A DNA stretch of 41,089 bases from Acanthaster planci (GCF_001949145.1 NW_019091414.1:1297398-1338486); one strand, 5' to 3'. Positions 20,550-34,600 are shown, numbered from the stretch's first letter. Numbers and translations: made by a program. The notes: generated from the letters alone by a model not told the origin.

Positions 20550-23500
20550 GAACGTCTTTGAGTATGGCTGCAACCTCAATCCAGCCATCCATTCAATTCA
20601 TTACTAGAAGTAAAGGTATAAAGTGAAACAAAGTACAAATCAAATTCGTCGACGATGTCGAGCGCTGTCTTTTCAGGTAAAAGCAACAACCCCGGTGTAG
20701 AAGAGACATATCGCGTGCAGGGATTCGACAATGCGTGATGTAATACCACAGAATGCACGCGATATAGCTATGTTCACAAGCCAATGGCATAAGCTAAAGT
20801 GTCCCGCGACATGCTTGCAAAATTTGATTTCTATCTGCGTATGAGCGCAGTTTTTCCCACCAAGGATTATCGTTCTTCGTTGATATGTAAAAACCTATCA
20901 TGTCTTGTTCCTGCACCTTTTAGGGAGTGTTTTATACCTTTGTATAAAAAAGAAGAAGTACCGTAATTTAAATTTGGCTGAAGATGGGCACACAGTTTAT
21001 TTGTTTAACCCTAACTCCCTAGGGTGAGTACAAAATCATATTAAAATTAGAGGATTCAGGAATGTTAGGGTTAACATTATATATTAGTAGCATCAATGAC
21101 ACTAGAATGATTCTTCCTCTGTGTAAGAACAACGGGAATTAAAGAGTTACAACTTGCTTGAAGCATTTCAGAAAATTTGACAGATTTTTGTGTACAAAAC
21201 TAAACTCAAAGCTATCACACATGTCAAATGCTTGCTAAACCCGTATTATGAAAAGATAAATCTATACATGCACATAAAATGTTATTTTGAATTCAGAATT
21301 GAGAATGTTACAAAGCTGTATAAATTTTGATTTTGAATCATATTTGTTGTGAGTTACACGTACAGTGCTAAAGATTTACATTATATGTATCTTTAAAAGA
21401 TTGTCTACTTCTTGAGAAATACTATACCCCAATGTGTTGGAGTAACACAACATGTTTATAACGTGACTTTGGAGAAGGTAAATTCGGAAACTTAATATTA
21501 AAATGACATGTAAAGGTGGTTTAGTTTTCTTCTCAGCAAAGTCCCATGATTTTTGGACAACTATATTATTAGTTTTTCCTTGAATCTTGAAGTATGTTTA
21601 ATTTGTATTCATCTTTTGAAATGGACTAAAAGATACACGTGGTTGCTGCTTGTCAATTCATTGTAATTGTGATTGTATGCAATGGAATTCTTGGTACTAC
21701 ATATATTTTGATAAAAAAAACAAACCAAACCAAAAGAAACATTTAACACTGTTTTGTAGAGAACTCGAGGTTTCTCGATAAGGAGTTTGTTTTATTAATA
21801 GCCATTTCTTATTGTTAAGTCTTGAAGGCTGTAGATTATTATGAAGACGTCCATTATCTGACATGAACTGTTCCAAACGAACAGTTCACGTATCTAGAAC
21901 AGCTCAGTACAAAGAATTATTACACCTTCAGTTCGAGTGGTCAGGATTATTACTGACAATTTGATATTTTGCATCTTACTTTTTACTTTTTTTTACCACA
22001 CTTAATTTGTTTTTCTTTTATCAATTATATAACCTGCTTTGTTTTCGTGTCTTTTAATATTGATATATTATATTTGTTTTGTACTAAGTAGCTTAAAGAA
22101 ATAACCGCAAATGCTTTATAATCATACAATACAATATAACGAATATCTATGACTGAATGTACGCAAAAAATACGTATAAAAAGTGTTATAAAAATAATAA
22201 GTAATCTTTTAACAAATTTAGCAAAATTGCTGGAAAAGTTTGAAGTTTTGGTAAATGTTAAATTATCCTTAATTAAATATTCTGGCGAAGTTTGCATTAC
22301 GTAGCGTTTAAAAAGTTATAACATTGTAATAATGGGTTTTATCCTTACGCGACGTATCTTGTAATACATCTTGTAATAGTTTAAACAGTTACTTGTCAAA
22401 AGAGGTTTATGTGAACCAAACTAACGAGCAGTCTAAAGTAGGGCAGCTGTCAGGTTTTGAGGTCAAATGCTTTTTAGAATATTTAAACAAAACTATAAAA
22501 GCTCATGTGAAGTGTTTGGTTATCTGGAAAAGAAGATATTTTGTAGTTCCCCCCAAATGACTACAAGATGGCTTCTTTTCTAAGAATCGGTATTCGGCTC
22601 CAGGTTCCACTTAAATATGTAGGCATACATTGAGTGTAAAAACGCTGCTGTTTACCCATAGAACTACATTAACGTAATGTTTTTAGATGTGCGATTGTAC
22701 GTTGACAGTTTTAAAAACATGTCATTATCCAAATCTTTAATACTTGCCAAAGTTGAGGTTCATTGACAGTAACTGAAAAGTGTGAGAGGTTACATGCCAT
22801 GATTTTTTTTTTGTAATTTTCTGCTTCTCTTAAATGTAGGAAAACACTTTGGCGTATTTTGGGATAATCTTTTAGAAAAGCGCACCTTGAAAACACTTTG
22901 GATTTGCCACGCTCTTCCAGACAAATGACGGTGCTATTGTAATGTCATTTCAAGTGAAGCAAGAAATGCGTTTCAGTTGTGAACCCAAAATTTGCTGACT
23001 AAACACAAAATCGATAAAGCTTTGTCTACTGGCCTACCGAAAAGAACTGAAAACAGAAAAGTATATTTGAGACATATTTTAGACAAAGTAGCCGACACGC
23101 TTGCTTGCCTCATATGAAATTTTAAATTAGCATGGAAATTAGAAATTTTCACAATTACTCTTTACAATGTAAAATAGAAAAAGTAGTTTTGTTTCAGACA
23201 GGAAATAAAGAAGAGAATAACAGATAAAACATTGTAGTGAAAGGAAATACAACCAAATTAACGAATGACACATAAGAGTAACCACACACACCAAATAAAA
23301 ATGTGAACTTATTCACCAGTCTACCTAATTATGACGTATGTTATTGATCTCCTTTGCTTGATGACTTTAACTAGTAAGCGTACTTTTCATGTCACTTCAG
23401 TATAAACAGTATTAAGTTTGGAAAAGCTTTTGGAGTTTCCTTTTAGAACTGAATAAAAACTGGCTAGCAACACTACTGTAAATGATTGTCTTATTTTCGG

Positions 23501-24152
23501 AAGTGGAAATTTCTTTAAATTTGTATTGTTTAAATCATTTTGAGGGAAGTATGGAATGACTTTTAGTACTTCATTTCATAATGCAATATGGTTCCCAAAC
23601 ATAATACGTTCCGTGTTTCTCATCAGTGGACCAAGCGTTTGCCGGAGGGGGGGGGCTCAAATGGACGTGAACCCAAACGTGCGGGTCATATTTTTCTGCA
23701 TATCAAATATTCAAGCACCAGGGCCCAGCAGAGGTTCAAGGAAAACGATTGACATGTTTATAAGATTGAATGAATATTGTGACAAGCAAGAAGTTAAAAA
23801 GAACCAGAGTTTATTTCAACACAGGCCAAAATTATTTGACACTTCAGTGGGGATTTTATATCATGAATTTAAATCAAATACACTTCGCTATCGTTAAAAC
23901 CGTCGCAACATAAACTGCCATGTTCTGAATAAAGTACTTTGGGATTTTTTTTTTATTCTGAAATGAATATTATTACTGGAAACGTTTGTGGTAGAATGAA
24001 ATGAACAGGACCTAAACCAACCCTCCTTCAAAAACCCTGTTTGCCATGCTCATCAGGAGGAAGCAGCTGTTCTTTCCACGTGTGTACAAATATCGAAGAG
24101 TTGGGAAACAGACTGGGGATTTCCCCAATCTTGCAATTATACTTGCACGCTG
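20550..24152. other. 3' flank of gene B and long AT-rich spacer
   Basis: Probably includes the 3' UTR of gene B. No canonical AATAAA occurs close to the stop; an ATTAAA variant at 21040-21045 is a possible but unproven polyadenylation signal. The rest is AT-rich with no recognised gene. The short frames here, for example at 22025-22297 and 23556-23897, show no family features. Confidence 0.5.
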
Positions 24153-24345
24153 CGCATGAACTAGTCTTGGTTTCAAGACGTTAGTGCTTGATAGCGGACA
24201 CCGTGCATAGTGCGCCCCCTAACGACTCATAGTTAGACTGTGCACCAGCTCGCACTAAGTAAAAACTAGTTGTGCGAGGGCGCTCTTCAACAGAAATAAA
24301 ACAACTATCGATCACTGACGTCTTGGGCCAAGACTACGCATGAAC
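24153..24345. mobile_element. MITE-like element with 9-bp target-site duplication
   Basis: The element at 24162-24336 (175 bp) begins TAGTCTTGG and ends CCAAGACTA, and the ends are inverted over about 32 bp with a few mismatches. The same 9 bases, CGCATGAAC, flank it on both sides (24153-24161 and 24337-24345). A 9-bp duplication fits Mutator-like elements, or possibly Merlin; the superfamily is not settled. It encodes nothing. Confidence 0.85.
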
Positions 24346-26688
24346 AGGATTGGATGTGTGACCTTTTAACTCAACATTGCGTGCTTGGGGGAAAACCACG
24401 ATGTGTAACAGCATTCATATTCATAAATTATTATGAACACATACACATATTGAAGACTACTTAGGCCTGAGTGGGTTTAAGGGCCCTTCTCATAATTGGC
24501 ACTTCAGATTACTGCTCAAATAAAAAAGATTCGTGGACTTCTTTTTTTTTTACATGCCGTATTTATTCTGCACATCATAAAATTTCCTTTTGTCTGCTCT
24601 ACAAGTACAACTTTGATTATTATGGGATAGTCAGTGTTATGCTGTTGCATTCACTCACATTGACATTTGCTCTGTGAGGGGCATTGTGGAAGTCCCCGCT
24701 CTCCCTGGTTTTTTACTGCCTATCACCGATGGTTACCCACATAATCGGACGATTTTGTAGAAATGCAGGTGATTCAGTTGGGCACGGCGGATTACATTGT
24801 TCCTGTTGCTGTTCTCTAAAACCGGAAGGTGTCAGCTTCCTGAATAGAGTGGTAAGTTGCTTCCCGTCAATATCAACCTGTTCGTCTCGTTAAAGTGGAA
24901 CACCAATAAAACAAGATCCTTCGGACTTTATAAATTACCACGATGGGTATCTGGTACGTGTTATCAGTAAAGACTTGGGACCTTAAGTTGTCCTTGTTAT
25001 AAGCATGACTTTGTATTATCGGTGCTCTTCTTATATTCTTCTCTTTGGAAAACAATGGGCATGACGGGCATGCACATAAAAGAGTTTTTAAGGTCAGAAA
25101 GGCGAGGCAGGTTTTTCACATTTTGTAGAGCTTACCAGAACGAAAGCGAAACCGCTCTTCTTACACCGAATATATGTATAATCCAAAGTGGCCGGCTAGA
25201 CAGTGCAGATTGAGTTTCAACTGTACATGTTTTACCCATGTGTAGTGATATGCAGTGACGTTTTGTGAGTTCAATGAAATGAAAACAAATGAAGGTTAAA
25301 GATGTGTAGCTGAAGCCAAACATGCGCCATATTGCTGATTTCAGAAAGCATTATGATGCCCTTGTCGTGAAATGTAGATGAAAATGGTCTGAAATGGAGA
25401 ATTTCCAAACTTGAATGGTACTCAAAGATTCGGCTCAACAAAAAATGAAGACCTGCCTTGCCTTTCTAACTTTCTTACGTGCGTGTTCATTATTTGACTG
25501 AATCGGGATATTCACAGTTTCTCCTTAGAATAAATAACATGTGTTGTTATTTTCTATGAGACAGAATTTCAGCAATCGTGGCTGGACAGCCTTACTTTAA
25601 AATAATGGATTTTTACAGAGCTCTTTGAGCATTAATAAAATTTAAATTTAATGTTAATTTGAACTGACGAGGAAAATCGGTTTCTGGACAGTATAAATGC
25701 ATTTTCTTTGAATCAACATTTTGTGCGTCTTTAAGCTCTTCTTCAGTGCATGGAAACTGTATGAAATCTTTTGGGGAGTTAAGTGAACTGTAAGTGCACT
25801 TTTTTAAACATTCAAAATGGACCAAGCTTTTCCTGAAAATCTAGGAATATTCAGTGTGCATTTGTGTGCATTTTTCGGGCTTAAATTTGAATCTTAAATA
25901 TTTTGCTCTTTGAAAACATTCTTAGAAAAGGTTGTTTACTGGCTTATCTGTCACATACTTAAGCAGCAATAACTTGCCTAGGGAAATCAAATCTTCAACA
26001 GTAAAAAAACAGGGAGTTTTCGTGCACAAATTAATGCCACGTCGAGGTTCAACGCCTCAGCTAGAACATTACATCATAGGGTTGCTCAATTTCAATATGC
26101 AAATTAATATAAACGTAATAACAAAAGGCCACCAAACCGATAAAAATACCAAAACGAAAATAAGGTTAATTGAAACACAAAGGTGTGATAGGATTATGGT
26201 CACATGTTTTTCTCTTACATGTACGCCCTGCATGGCTCCATTCAGGACTGTTTTGAAGAAAATTATTACTTGATGTTTGGCGGGTTCACTTCATAGGGAG
26301 ATGAATTAAATTATTAATGCTTGCCTATTTTCTATAATTCCATGATGTAATGATATGTCGAAAAGTTAATTTGCAAGAGTATCGGAAAGCTAACGTGGCT
26401 CTGAAAGAAATGACAGCAAGCATGTCCCCCAAACCTCTAAAAACCTCAAAACCTCCATCAAAATTATTTTTCAACTGCACAAACAATGCAAGTACATCTG
26501 GATTGGCTGTTGCTTTGAAACTCAGAATGACCCAGTTCGGTGTTTCAAAAAGGTCTTTTGGGAGCAAAGCCCGCACATGAATCAGCCTACGGCTACACTT
26601 ATATATATTTATATATATACATGTATATAAGGGTAGATTCCACTAATTCAAGCCACATTGAAAGCAGTGTAAAATCAGCATTGCTCAG
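24346..26688. other. Intergenic spacer, nothing coding recognised
   Basis: AT-rich spacer. It ends in a short AT microsatellite (TATATATTTATATATATAC, about 26599-26630) just before the minisatellite. The short frames present are not recognisable as genes. Confidence 0.5.
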
Positions 26689-28061
26689 GTGCAGTACAAC
26701 GTGCATTCCAACTTCCCGTTACTCAGGGTGCAGTACAACGTGCAATCCAACCTCCCATTGCTCAGGGTGCATTACAACGTGAATTCCAACATCCCATTGC
26801 TCAGGGTGCAGTATAACGTGCATTCCAACCTCCCATTGCTCAGGGTGCAGTACAACGTGCACTCCAACCTCCCATTGCTCAGGGTGCAGTACAACGTGCA
26901 TTCCAACCTCCCATTGCTCAGGGTGNNNNNNNNNNNNNNNNNNNNNNNNNNNNNNNNNNNNNNNNNNNNNNNNNNNNNNNNNNNNNNNNNNNNNNNNNNN
27001 NNNNNNNNNNNNNNNNNNNNNNNNNNNNNNNNNNNNNNNNNNNNNNNNNNNNNNNNNNNNNNNNNNNNNNNNNNNNNNNNNNNNNNNNNNNNNNNNNNNN
27101 NNNNNNNNNNNNNNNNNNNNNNNNNNNNNNNNNNNNNNNNNNNNNNNNNNNNNNNNNNNNNNNNNNNNNNNNNNNNNNNNNNNNNNNNNNNNNNNNNNNN
27201 NNNNNNNNNNNNNNNNNNNNNNNNNNNNNNNNNNNNNNNNNNNNNNNNNNNNNNNNNNNNNNNNNNNNNNNNNNNNNNNNNNNNNNNNNNNNNNNNNNNN
27301 NNNNNNNNNNNNNNNNNNNNNNNNNNNNNNNNNNNNNNNNNNNNNNNNNNNNNNNNNNNNNNNNNNNNNNNNNNNNNNNNNNNNNNNNNNNNNNNNNNNN
27401 NNNNNNNNNNNNNNNNNNNNNNNNNNNNNNNNNNNNNNNNNNNNNNNNNNNNNNNNNNNNNNNNNNNNNNNNNNNNNNNNNNNNNNNNNNNNNNNNNNNN
27501 NNNNNNNNNNNNNNNNNNNNNNNNNNNNNNNNNNNNNNNNNNNNNNNNNNNNNNNNNNNNNNNNNNNNNNNNNNNNNNNNNNNNNNNNNNNNNNNNNNNN
27601 NNNNNNNNNNNNNNNNNNNNNNNNNNNNNNNNNNNNNNNNNNNNNNNNNNNNNNNNNNNNNNNNNNNNNNNNNNNNNNNNNNNNNNNNNNNNNNNNNNNN
27701 NNNNNNNNNNNNNNNNNNNNNNNNNNNNNNNNNNNNNNNNNNNNNNNNNNNNNNNNNNNNNNNNNNNNNNNNNNNNNNNNNNNNNNNNNNNGGTGCAGTA
27801 CAACGTGCATTCCAACATCCCATTGCTCAGGGTGCAGTACAATGTGCATTCCAACACCCCATTGCTCAGGGTGCAGTACAACGTGCATTCCAACTTCCCA
27901 CTGCTCAGGGTGCAGTACAACGTGCATTCCAACATCCCATTGCTCAGGGTGCATTACAACGTGCATTCCAACACCCCATTGCTCAGGGTGCAGTACAAAA
28001 TGCATTCCAACATCCCATTGCTCAGGGTGCAGTGCAACATGCATCCGAACATCCCCGAGGG
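26689..28061. repeat. 39-bp minisatellite, interrupted by an assembly gap
   Basis: Units start at 26689, 26728, 26767, 26806, 26845 and 26884, and after the gap at 27793, 27832, 27871, 27910, 27949, 27988 and 28027 (the last degenerate). A unit begins GTGCAGTACAACGTGCATTC and ends CCCATTGCTCAGG; the bases before CCCATTG vary (ACCT, ACAT, ACAC, ACTT). As 39 is a multiple of three, frames stay open on both strands (for example VQYNVHSNLPLLR), but this is a repeat artefact and not evidence of a gene. The visible unit phases on the two sides of the gap do not agree (870 is not a multiple of 39), so the gap length is not exact. Confidence 0.95.
26926..27791. other. Assembly gap (866 N)
   Basis: Run of N inside the minisatellite. 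The true array length is unknown. Confidence 1.
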
Positions 28062-28672
28062 TTCGAAATACAAATTTCGTGATTGTCTGGTGCCAGTTTT
28101 TCACATTTCTTTTCAATTTTTGTTGGTTAACCAATTACATTTTTAGTTACCGGTATTACCACAAAACAAAATCACCCCGAAAAGAGATTTTATGGAAGTC
28201 TGCTTACAGCCATTTTTCAAGTGTGAAGTTCACTCAACTTTCTCAGGTACTAAGAACCTTTTTCAACCACATTTTTTGCCATTCTGCTCTCAGATGGAAG
28301 CCCAACGAACCAGAGAGTTGATCCTAGCAAGGATGTACACAATCTCACCATTTTGCGGGACAAACGAGCTCCAAATGGGTGGGCACTTTAATGAGCGGGC
28401 CAGAAATTCTCACTTGAATTAGTAGACTGCACCCATGACAGACTACCGTGAGCACGCGCAGCTGTTCCCGAATGGCCTCGTACTGGGCATGCGCTGTTGA
28501 AAAACTGAACTGGCTCATTTCATCTATAAATAAACAAAGAGTGTCTTGTCCACCGGATGACCATGAGAAGGGAGTCTGTTCTTCATTGGAATATTCGGAT
28601 TTTCTGATTTCATTACACAATTCCTTTCCTAACTTAACTCCAGATTATCACCAGAGTCTGAGGTTATCAGTC
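28062..28672 (+). promoter_or_regulatory. Probable promoter and 5' UTR of gene C
   Basis: A TATA box, TATAAATA, lies at 28525-28532, about 140 bp before gene C's ATG. Transcription would start near 28555-28562. A GGGCATGCGCTGTT motif, resembling an NRF-1 site, lies just upstream at 28485-28498 and also occurs at 4508-4521. A short upstream frame of 17 codons (ATG at 28557, stop at 28607) may lie in the leader. Alternatively TTATCAG/TC before the ATG is a splice acceptor, as in gene B. Confidence 0.45.
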
Positions 28673-31600
28673 ATGGCTTACGGGGCATTTAAAACACCAC
28701 AGTCCCTGTTAGAAGATGTAGACGGAAACGAAGATGTGGAGTCCTTACATACTGGCGGTGTGAGAAGATCGCACACAACGAGTACTCGATTAGACACGAC
28801 AACCAGACGCCGAACTGATAACCGAGGGACGCGTGTAGGCGAGCAAAGAAAGCCAAAAGCGCAAGAACAGAATCGTCATGACACCGTGAGAACAGACAAG
28901 TCGAGCTCGGGTCAAAAAACAAGGTCTTCCAACGGAATGAAGACATCATTCAAGGCCAGATTTCAGTGAGTTTAACTTTATTCTTTTCACCATGCCAAGA
29001 GGCACTAAATACGTGCATCCAAAAGCACAAAAATTGAAAGAGGTCCCTTCGAAAGGGCGGCCATGCGTCGCTCCAACTAAATATTTTTTTTCAAAATAAA
29101 GGAAGATTCTTGGCGTATTTCAACTCTTTTTCTTCACAAAACGTGCACAAAGCCCCCAAAATTGATATTTGCCCCTCAAAACAGCCACAAAGATTAAATG
29201 AACACTCAATTTTAGGTTTATTGACACGACATTTACTAACTTAACCAAATCTGTGGGTGAGGCATTATTCTGAAGAATAGAATGAAAGCATGCATTTTGA
29301 TGTTGCTGACATAACTTTAGGCTAGTTTAATAATCTTAAACATCTTCTTAAAAGGAATTGGAGATGTTTAGTCGGATAGCTTGTATAAAAATAAGTCTTG
29401 CAGATTCATTGTGATGCTTTTTGCAGCGTGTCTTCGGCCAACAATCACGGTCAGAAATCTGCACCTTCCGGTAGCAAAGTACCACATCAGTCAGTCCAGC
29501 GCAAGGCCACGGCAGCCCCCTTCTCAGACCAAGAACTACAAAGCTTCTTGGAAGATGAGCCCTATGACGTTCTCTCCCAGCTTGCTAAGAGAAGCGAAAA
29601 CTGCCAGTCTTTATTAAACCAAGATAATATCAGCGAACACACATTACTCCTAACAGTCCGTGTTCTGTCTTGCTTATGTTACCTAGATCCCGTAGGGGAG
29701 TCTGCACACATTAAAGAATTGAATGCAATACTCAGTTTAATTGAATCGTCAGCTTTCCTCAGTAAGCATTTGACTAGGTATTTAGTCACTTTGCCAATTA
29801 AGGAGCCGGACGAGACTGATAATGATAACGCACCGGGCCCTGCTGACGCAGAGTTGGACTTGATTCTCAAGTTACTCCAGTTGTTTTTGCAACATAAACC
29901 TGGACGGTACTCAGAGGTAGGAGGGCCTTTGATTCTCCTGGAGCGGGTAGTGACAACAGGCAGATTGTTGGTGCAATTACAGCAGTTGAAGACCAGCTAC
30001 AACTCAGTGGAGCAGGCTCAGAGATCAGCCAAGCAGCGGGCCATGGAAAAGCCACCACCAAACAACTTCAGAGATATCCCAATCTTCCCAGAAAGCAGGG
30101 AGATTCGGCAGGTCACCAGGCCGTTCCTCAGAAAGAACATCATAAAGGGAAAATATGAGAGTGTTGAACATTACCTGGATGTTCAATTCCGGCTGCTGAG
30201 AGAAGACTTCGTGGCGCCGTTGAGGGAGGGTGTTACCGAGTTCCTGACAGATACCACCGGACGCCCTCAAGACATCAGGATCTACCAAAATGTCGTTGTC
30301 CAAAACAGAACAATGGGGGAGAATGGTTTTATCTACACTCTGAATTTCGACGTCAGACCGCTGAAACGCGTGCGCTGGGAAGCGAGTAAGCGTCTCCTGT
30401 ATGGTTCCTTCGTCTGTCTCACTAAAGATAAATTCCACCACATTATCTGTGCAACGGTGGAGAACAGGAAGCCAGCAGACTTAGCGCAGGGTCTTGTAGA
30501 TGTTTGCTTCCTAACAGATATTGCTCCTACCAAAGGTCCCTTTATTATGGCAGAGTCCGCTGCTTACTTTGAGGCCTATCGCCACGTGCTTCAGGGGCTA
30601 CAGCAGATGAACGAAAAGCGTTTCTCCTTCAGGAGATATATCGTCGATGTTGCTTCTAGTGTCGACCCACCAGCATACCTCCGTGACTTCAGTGATACAA
30701 CGTATGACTTTGCACTGCTGGCTCAAAAGGACTTCCTTTCACGCTGGAAGTTGTCTCATATCCGGGTTTTATTCCCCGAATGTTGGCCGCTTGCAGAGGA
30801 TCTAAACCTCGACGAATCTCAAAAGGCCGCCCTCCATACAGCTTTGACGAAGGAGTTTGCGATTATTCAGGGCCCTCCTGGAACAGGCAAGACTTACATT
30901 GGACTGAAAATTATCCAGCTACTTCTGCTGAACGACTCTTGGAAAATCAACCTAGATTATTCTCCTATCCTGGTTGTGTGTTACACGAACCATGCATTAG
31001 ATCAGTTTCTGGAAGGAATTATAGCCTTCAGAGAGCAGAATGTGGTCCGAGTGGGGAGTCGGAGCTCAAGTGAGATACTTGAAAGCAAGAATCTGTCTCA
31101 CTTAAGAAAAGAAAGACCACGAAAAGAAGTAAGTCAGAGCGACAAAAGGGCCCTGCGTGAAACAGATGAGGAAATTCAGATATGTCTTGCAAAGCTGGAT
31201 ATACCCAATAAAGCCTTAATACATATCGATTCTCTGAAAGAGTACATGACAAGAGGGGAATATTTTGCGCTTTCTCGACGCCGTCATAGAGGGGAACCTC
31301 AGGAAGAGGAAGCAGAAAAGTTACTCCATTGGCTGAACGTTGTGGACGTGGAAGATGAACGAGACTGGGCTCTACCGTCCAATCAGAAACAGCAAGAAAG
31401 CATGGAACGCATTAACGTAGAATATGAAGGTTACAGAATTCAGTGCGATCGACAAATTGACGATTTTGACGGCCGCCGACAAACACGAGAAGAGCGCCGA
31501 CAAAAACTCAAATACGAAACATTTAGTGAACATGCTGCATACCCCCTGGAAAGCATTAAACGCTGTGGGAAAAATCACACAATTTTACCACATGTGGAGC

Positions 31601-34600
31601 TCCGCAAGCCCGATGTGATGACCGACGAGGAGGCCAGTAGTGTTGAACGCGTCTGGACTCTAAAGATTTGGGATCGGTGGCGTTTGTACAGATTATGGGT
31701 TCAAAGATACATCAAAGATCACGAATCAAAACTTGGCGAGCATCGTAAGAGGTACGAGGAAATTGCAAAGAGGGTGCAAGATGTACATATACAAGAAGAT
31801 CTTGAAATTCTCCAAAAAGCAAACGTAGTCGGCATGACGACCACGGGCGCAGCTAAGTTCCGTGCCGTGTTACAGCGTCTTCGTCCCGGTATCGTAGTGG
31901 TGGAGGAGGCTGCTGAAGTTCTTGAGGCTCACATCATCACCACCTTGACTGCAGCATGCCAACATCTTATTCTCATCGGAGATCACCAACAGCTGAAACC
32001 AAACCCAACTGTCTACCGCCTGGCGAGGCAGTTCAACCTGGACACCTCTCTGTTTGAGAGAATGATCAACAATGGCGTGCCCTGTAACACGCTATCGCAT
32101 CAACACCGAATGAGACCCGAAATCTCCTCTCTGATGAAGAAACATTTCTACAACAATCTCCATGACGACGAATCTGTGCTGAAAATGGATGATGTCAAAG
32201 GAGTAAAACATAACATGTTCTTCATTGATCATCGATGCCTGGAAGACGAAGATGATGACGACAGAAGCAAATCGAATCAGTACGAAGCTGAAGTCCTTGT
32301 TGAATTGTGCAAATACCTGTTGCGTCAAGGTTACCAACACTCACAGATAACAATCCTAACCACTTACACGGGGCAACTCTTCTGCTTCAGACGTCTTATG
32401 GACAAAGCAACCTTTGAAGGTGTTCGAGTCTGCGTAGTAGACAACTTCCAGGGAGAGGAAAATGATATCATTCTGTTGTCTCTGGTACGAAGCAACGAGG
32501 AAGGATCCATCGGGTTCCTGCGCACTTCAAACCGCGTCTGCGTTGCATTGTCTAGGGCTCGCATGGGTTTCTACTGCATCGGTAATGCGAGCATCTTGAA
32601 GAAGGCAGAGATCTGGGCGAAGATTGTAGCCACACTAGAGGATGAGAACCAAATCGGCTTTTCATTGCCACTGGTCTGCCAAAATCATCCCGACAAAATC
32701 ACACCGGTTGCTACAGCTGATGACTTCAAAACAAAGGTGCCGTGTGGAGGTTGTGACGGACCGTGCGAGTACAGACTGCCTTGCGGTCACGTGTGCGCTT
32801 CCCTCTGCCATCCAGACCACTCCAATCATGCCGAATACAAATGTTGCAAACCATGCACAATGAAGTGCGATCGAGGAGAGCATCCTTGCCCACTTCTCTG
32901 CCATGAGCAGTGCAGCCCGTGCACAAATGTGGTTCAGAAGACGATGCCTGGTTGTGGTCACGTGATCCAGATATTCTGCCATAGGTTGGATGATGTCACC
33001 TGTATCAAGCCTTGCGATAAAACTTTCACCGATTGTGGCCATCTTTGTGGGCGAAAATGTGGTGATATTTGTCCGCATCAGAAGTGCCCTATGCCATGCA
33101 AGAACACACAGTCATGTGAACATCACTGCACAAAGCCATGCGGTCAGTCCTGCGAGGTATTCTGTCAAGTTCGAGTAACGAGAACCTTATCCAAGTGTCA
33201 CCACCAAGTCCTCATGAGGTGCGGTGAACGCCCTGAAAATATTCTTTGCCGGACCCAAATTACTAAAACTCTTCCTATCTGCGGTCACCAAGCTCAAATG
33301 CGATGCTTTGAAGATCCCAGCGGATCAGAATGCAGCCAGAGATGTGAGAAGATACTTAAGTGTGGACATCAGTGCCCTAACATCTGCGGGAAACCTTGTG
33401 AGTTGTCTGCTATTGGTCTAACTGACTTCGAAATCTTTAAAAAGTGTTCAAAACCATGCGAAAAGATATTGGTATGTGGGCATCGATGTCCAAAAATATG
33501 CAGTGAGCCATGTCCACTAGAGAAAAATGAAGTAGCACTGATGTCTCCATCGAGATCTGCCAAAGCCTTTTCCGAATTTTGTAGGGAGAAATGTCGTAAA
33601 AAATTAGCTTGTGGGCACCTGTGTCCCAACAAGTGTGGCGAACCCTGTCCGGGACCCCAAATGGATCACCGAAGATATCCTTCAAACATTTGGACAAAGT
33701 GTCAGGAAAGAGTGCAGAAGAAACTTCCACACTGCAATCACAGTGTAAATGTGAGGTGCGAAACGGATGTCAGTACTTTTATGTGTCACCGCAGTTGTGA
33801 GAAAACTCTGCCTTGCGGCCACAAGTGTCCTAACAAATGCAGTGAGCCCTGTGCAGGCCTGTTTATCCCAGTTGTTCCCCATGGATCCACACAGCAAGGA
33901 AAGCAGACACCACGTGCAAGGTGCGAAGTTGACAGCACGAAGGCTCTGGCATGCGGTCACAGCACCAGACGCATGCCGTGCTGGAAGGCAGAACGAGCCG
34001 CCAAAATGCCGTGCAGGGAACCGTGCAGGGATGAACTTGTGTGTGGTCACAAATGTGCTGGTACCTGTCATGACTGTAATCAAGGTACTCTGCATAAACC
34101 ATGTGCTAAGGTGTGCAACAAGCAGCTCATCTGTGGTCATTACTGTAAAAGTGTTTGCGGAAGTGTCTGTTCTCCAGACTGTACGAAATGCAATGAAGAC
34201 CTGATGCAGGGTACAAGTCAACCTTTAGCGGCATCTCCCCCTTGTAAACACAATTTTACTCATCATCAGCTGAAGACGAATGCATGCGTTCGACCCTGTG
34301 ACCAACTACTCCAATGCAGCCATCCGTGCATTGGCGTCTGCGGTGATCCATGTCCTCCGTTCTGCAATGTTTGCGACAAAAAGAGCGTCCGAACCAGTTT
34401 GCCCAGAGGAAGAAGTCGGCTAAGGGATGTGTACATTTATCTCCCAGACTGTAAACATCTTTGTGAGATGCGTTCCCTGGATAAGATGTTTGTAGCGATC
34501 AAGAATGACCTCGAGGGTGGTTACTTTCAGATTCGTTCTGTTTCGTGCCCAAGATGCCAGCAACCTATCCGTCACTGTCCTCGTTACCAAGATGTCCTCA

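Noticed and set aside
21005-21075. TTAACCCTAAC ... GTTAGGGTTAA, telomere-like inverted repeat
   Set aside because: Only 11 bp per arm and no tandem TTAGGG array; treated as chance.
26689-28146. Long open frames on both strands through the minisatellite and N gap
   Set aside because: They stay open only because the unit is 39 bp and the gap is read as unknown residues; there is no start context or domain.
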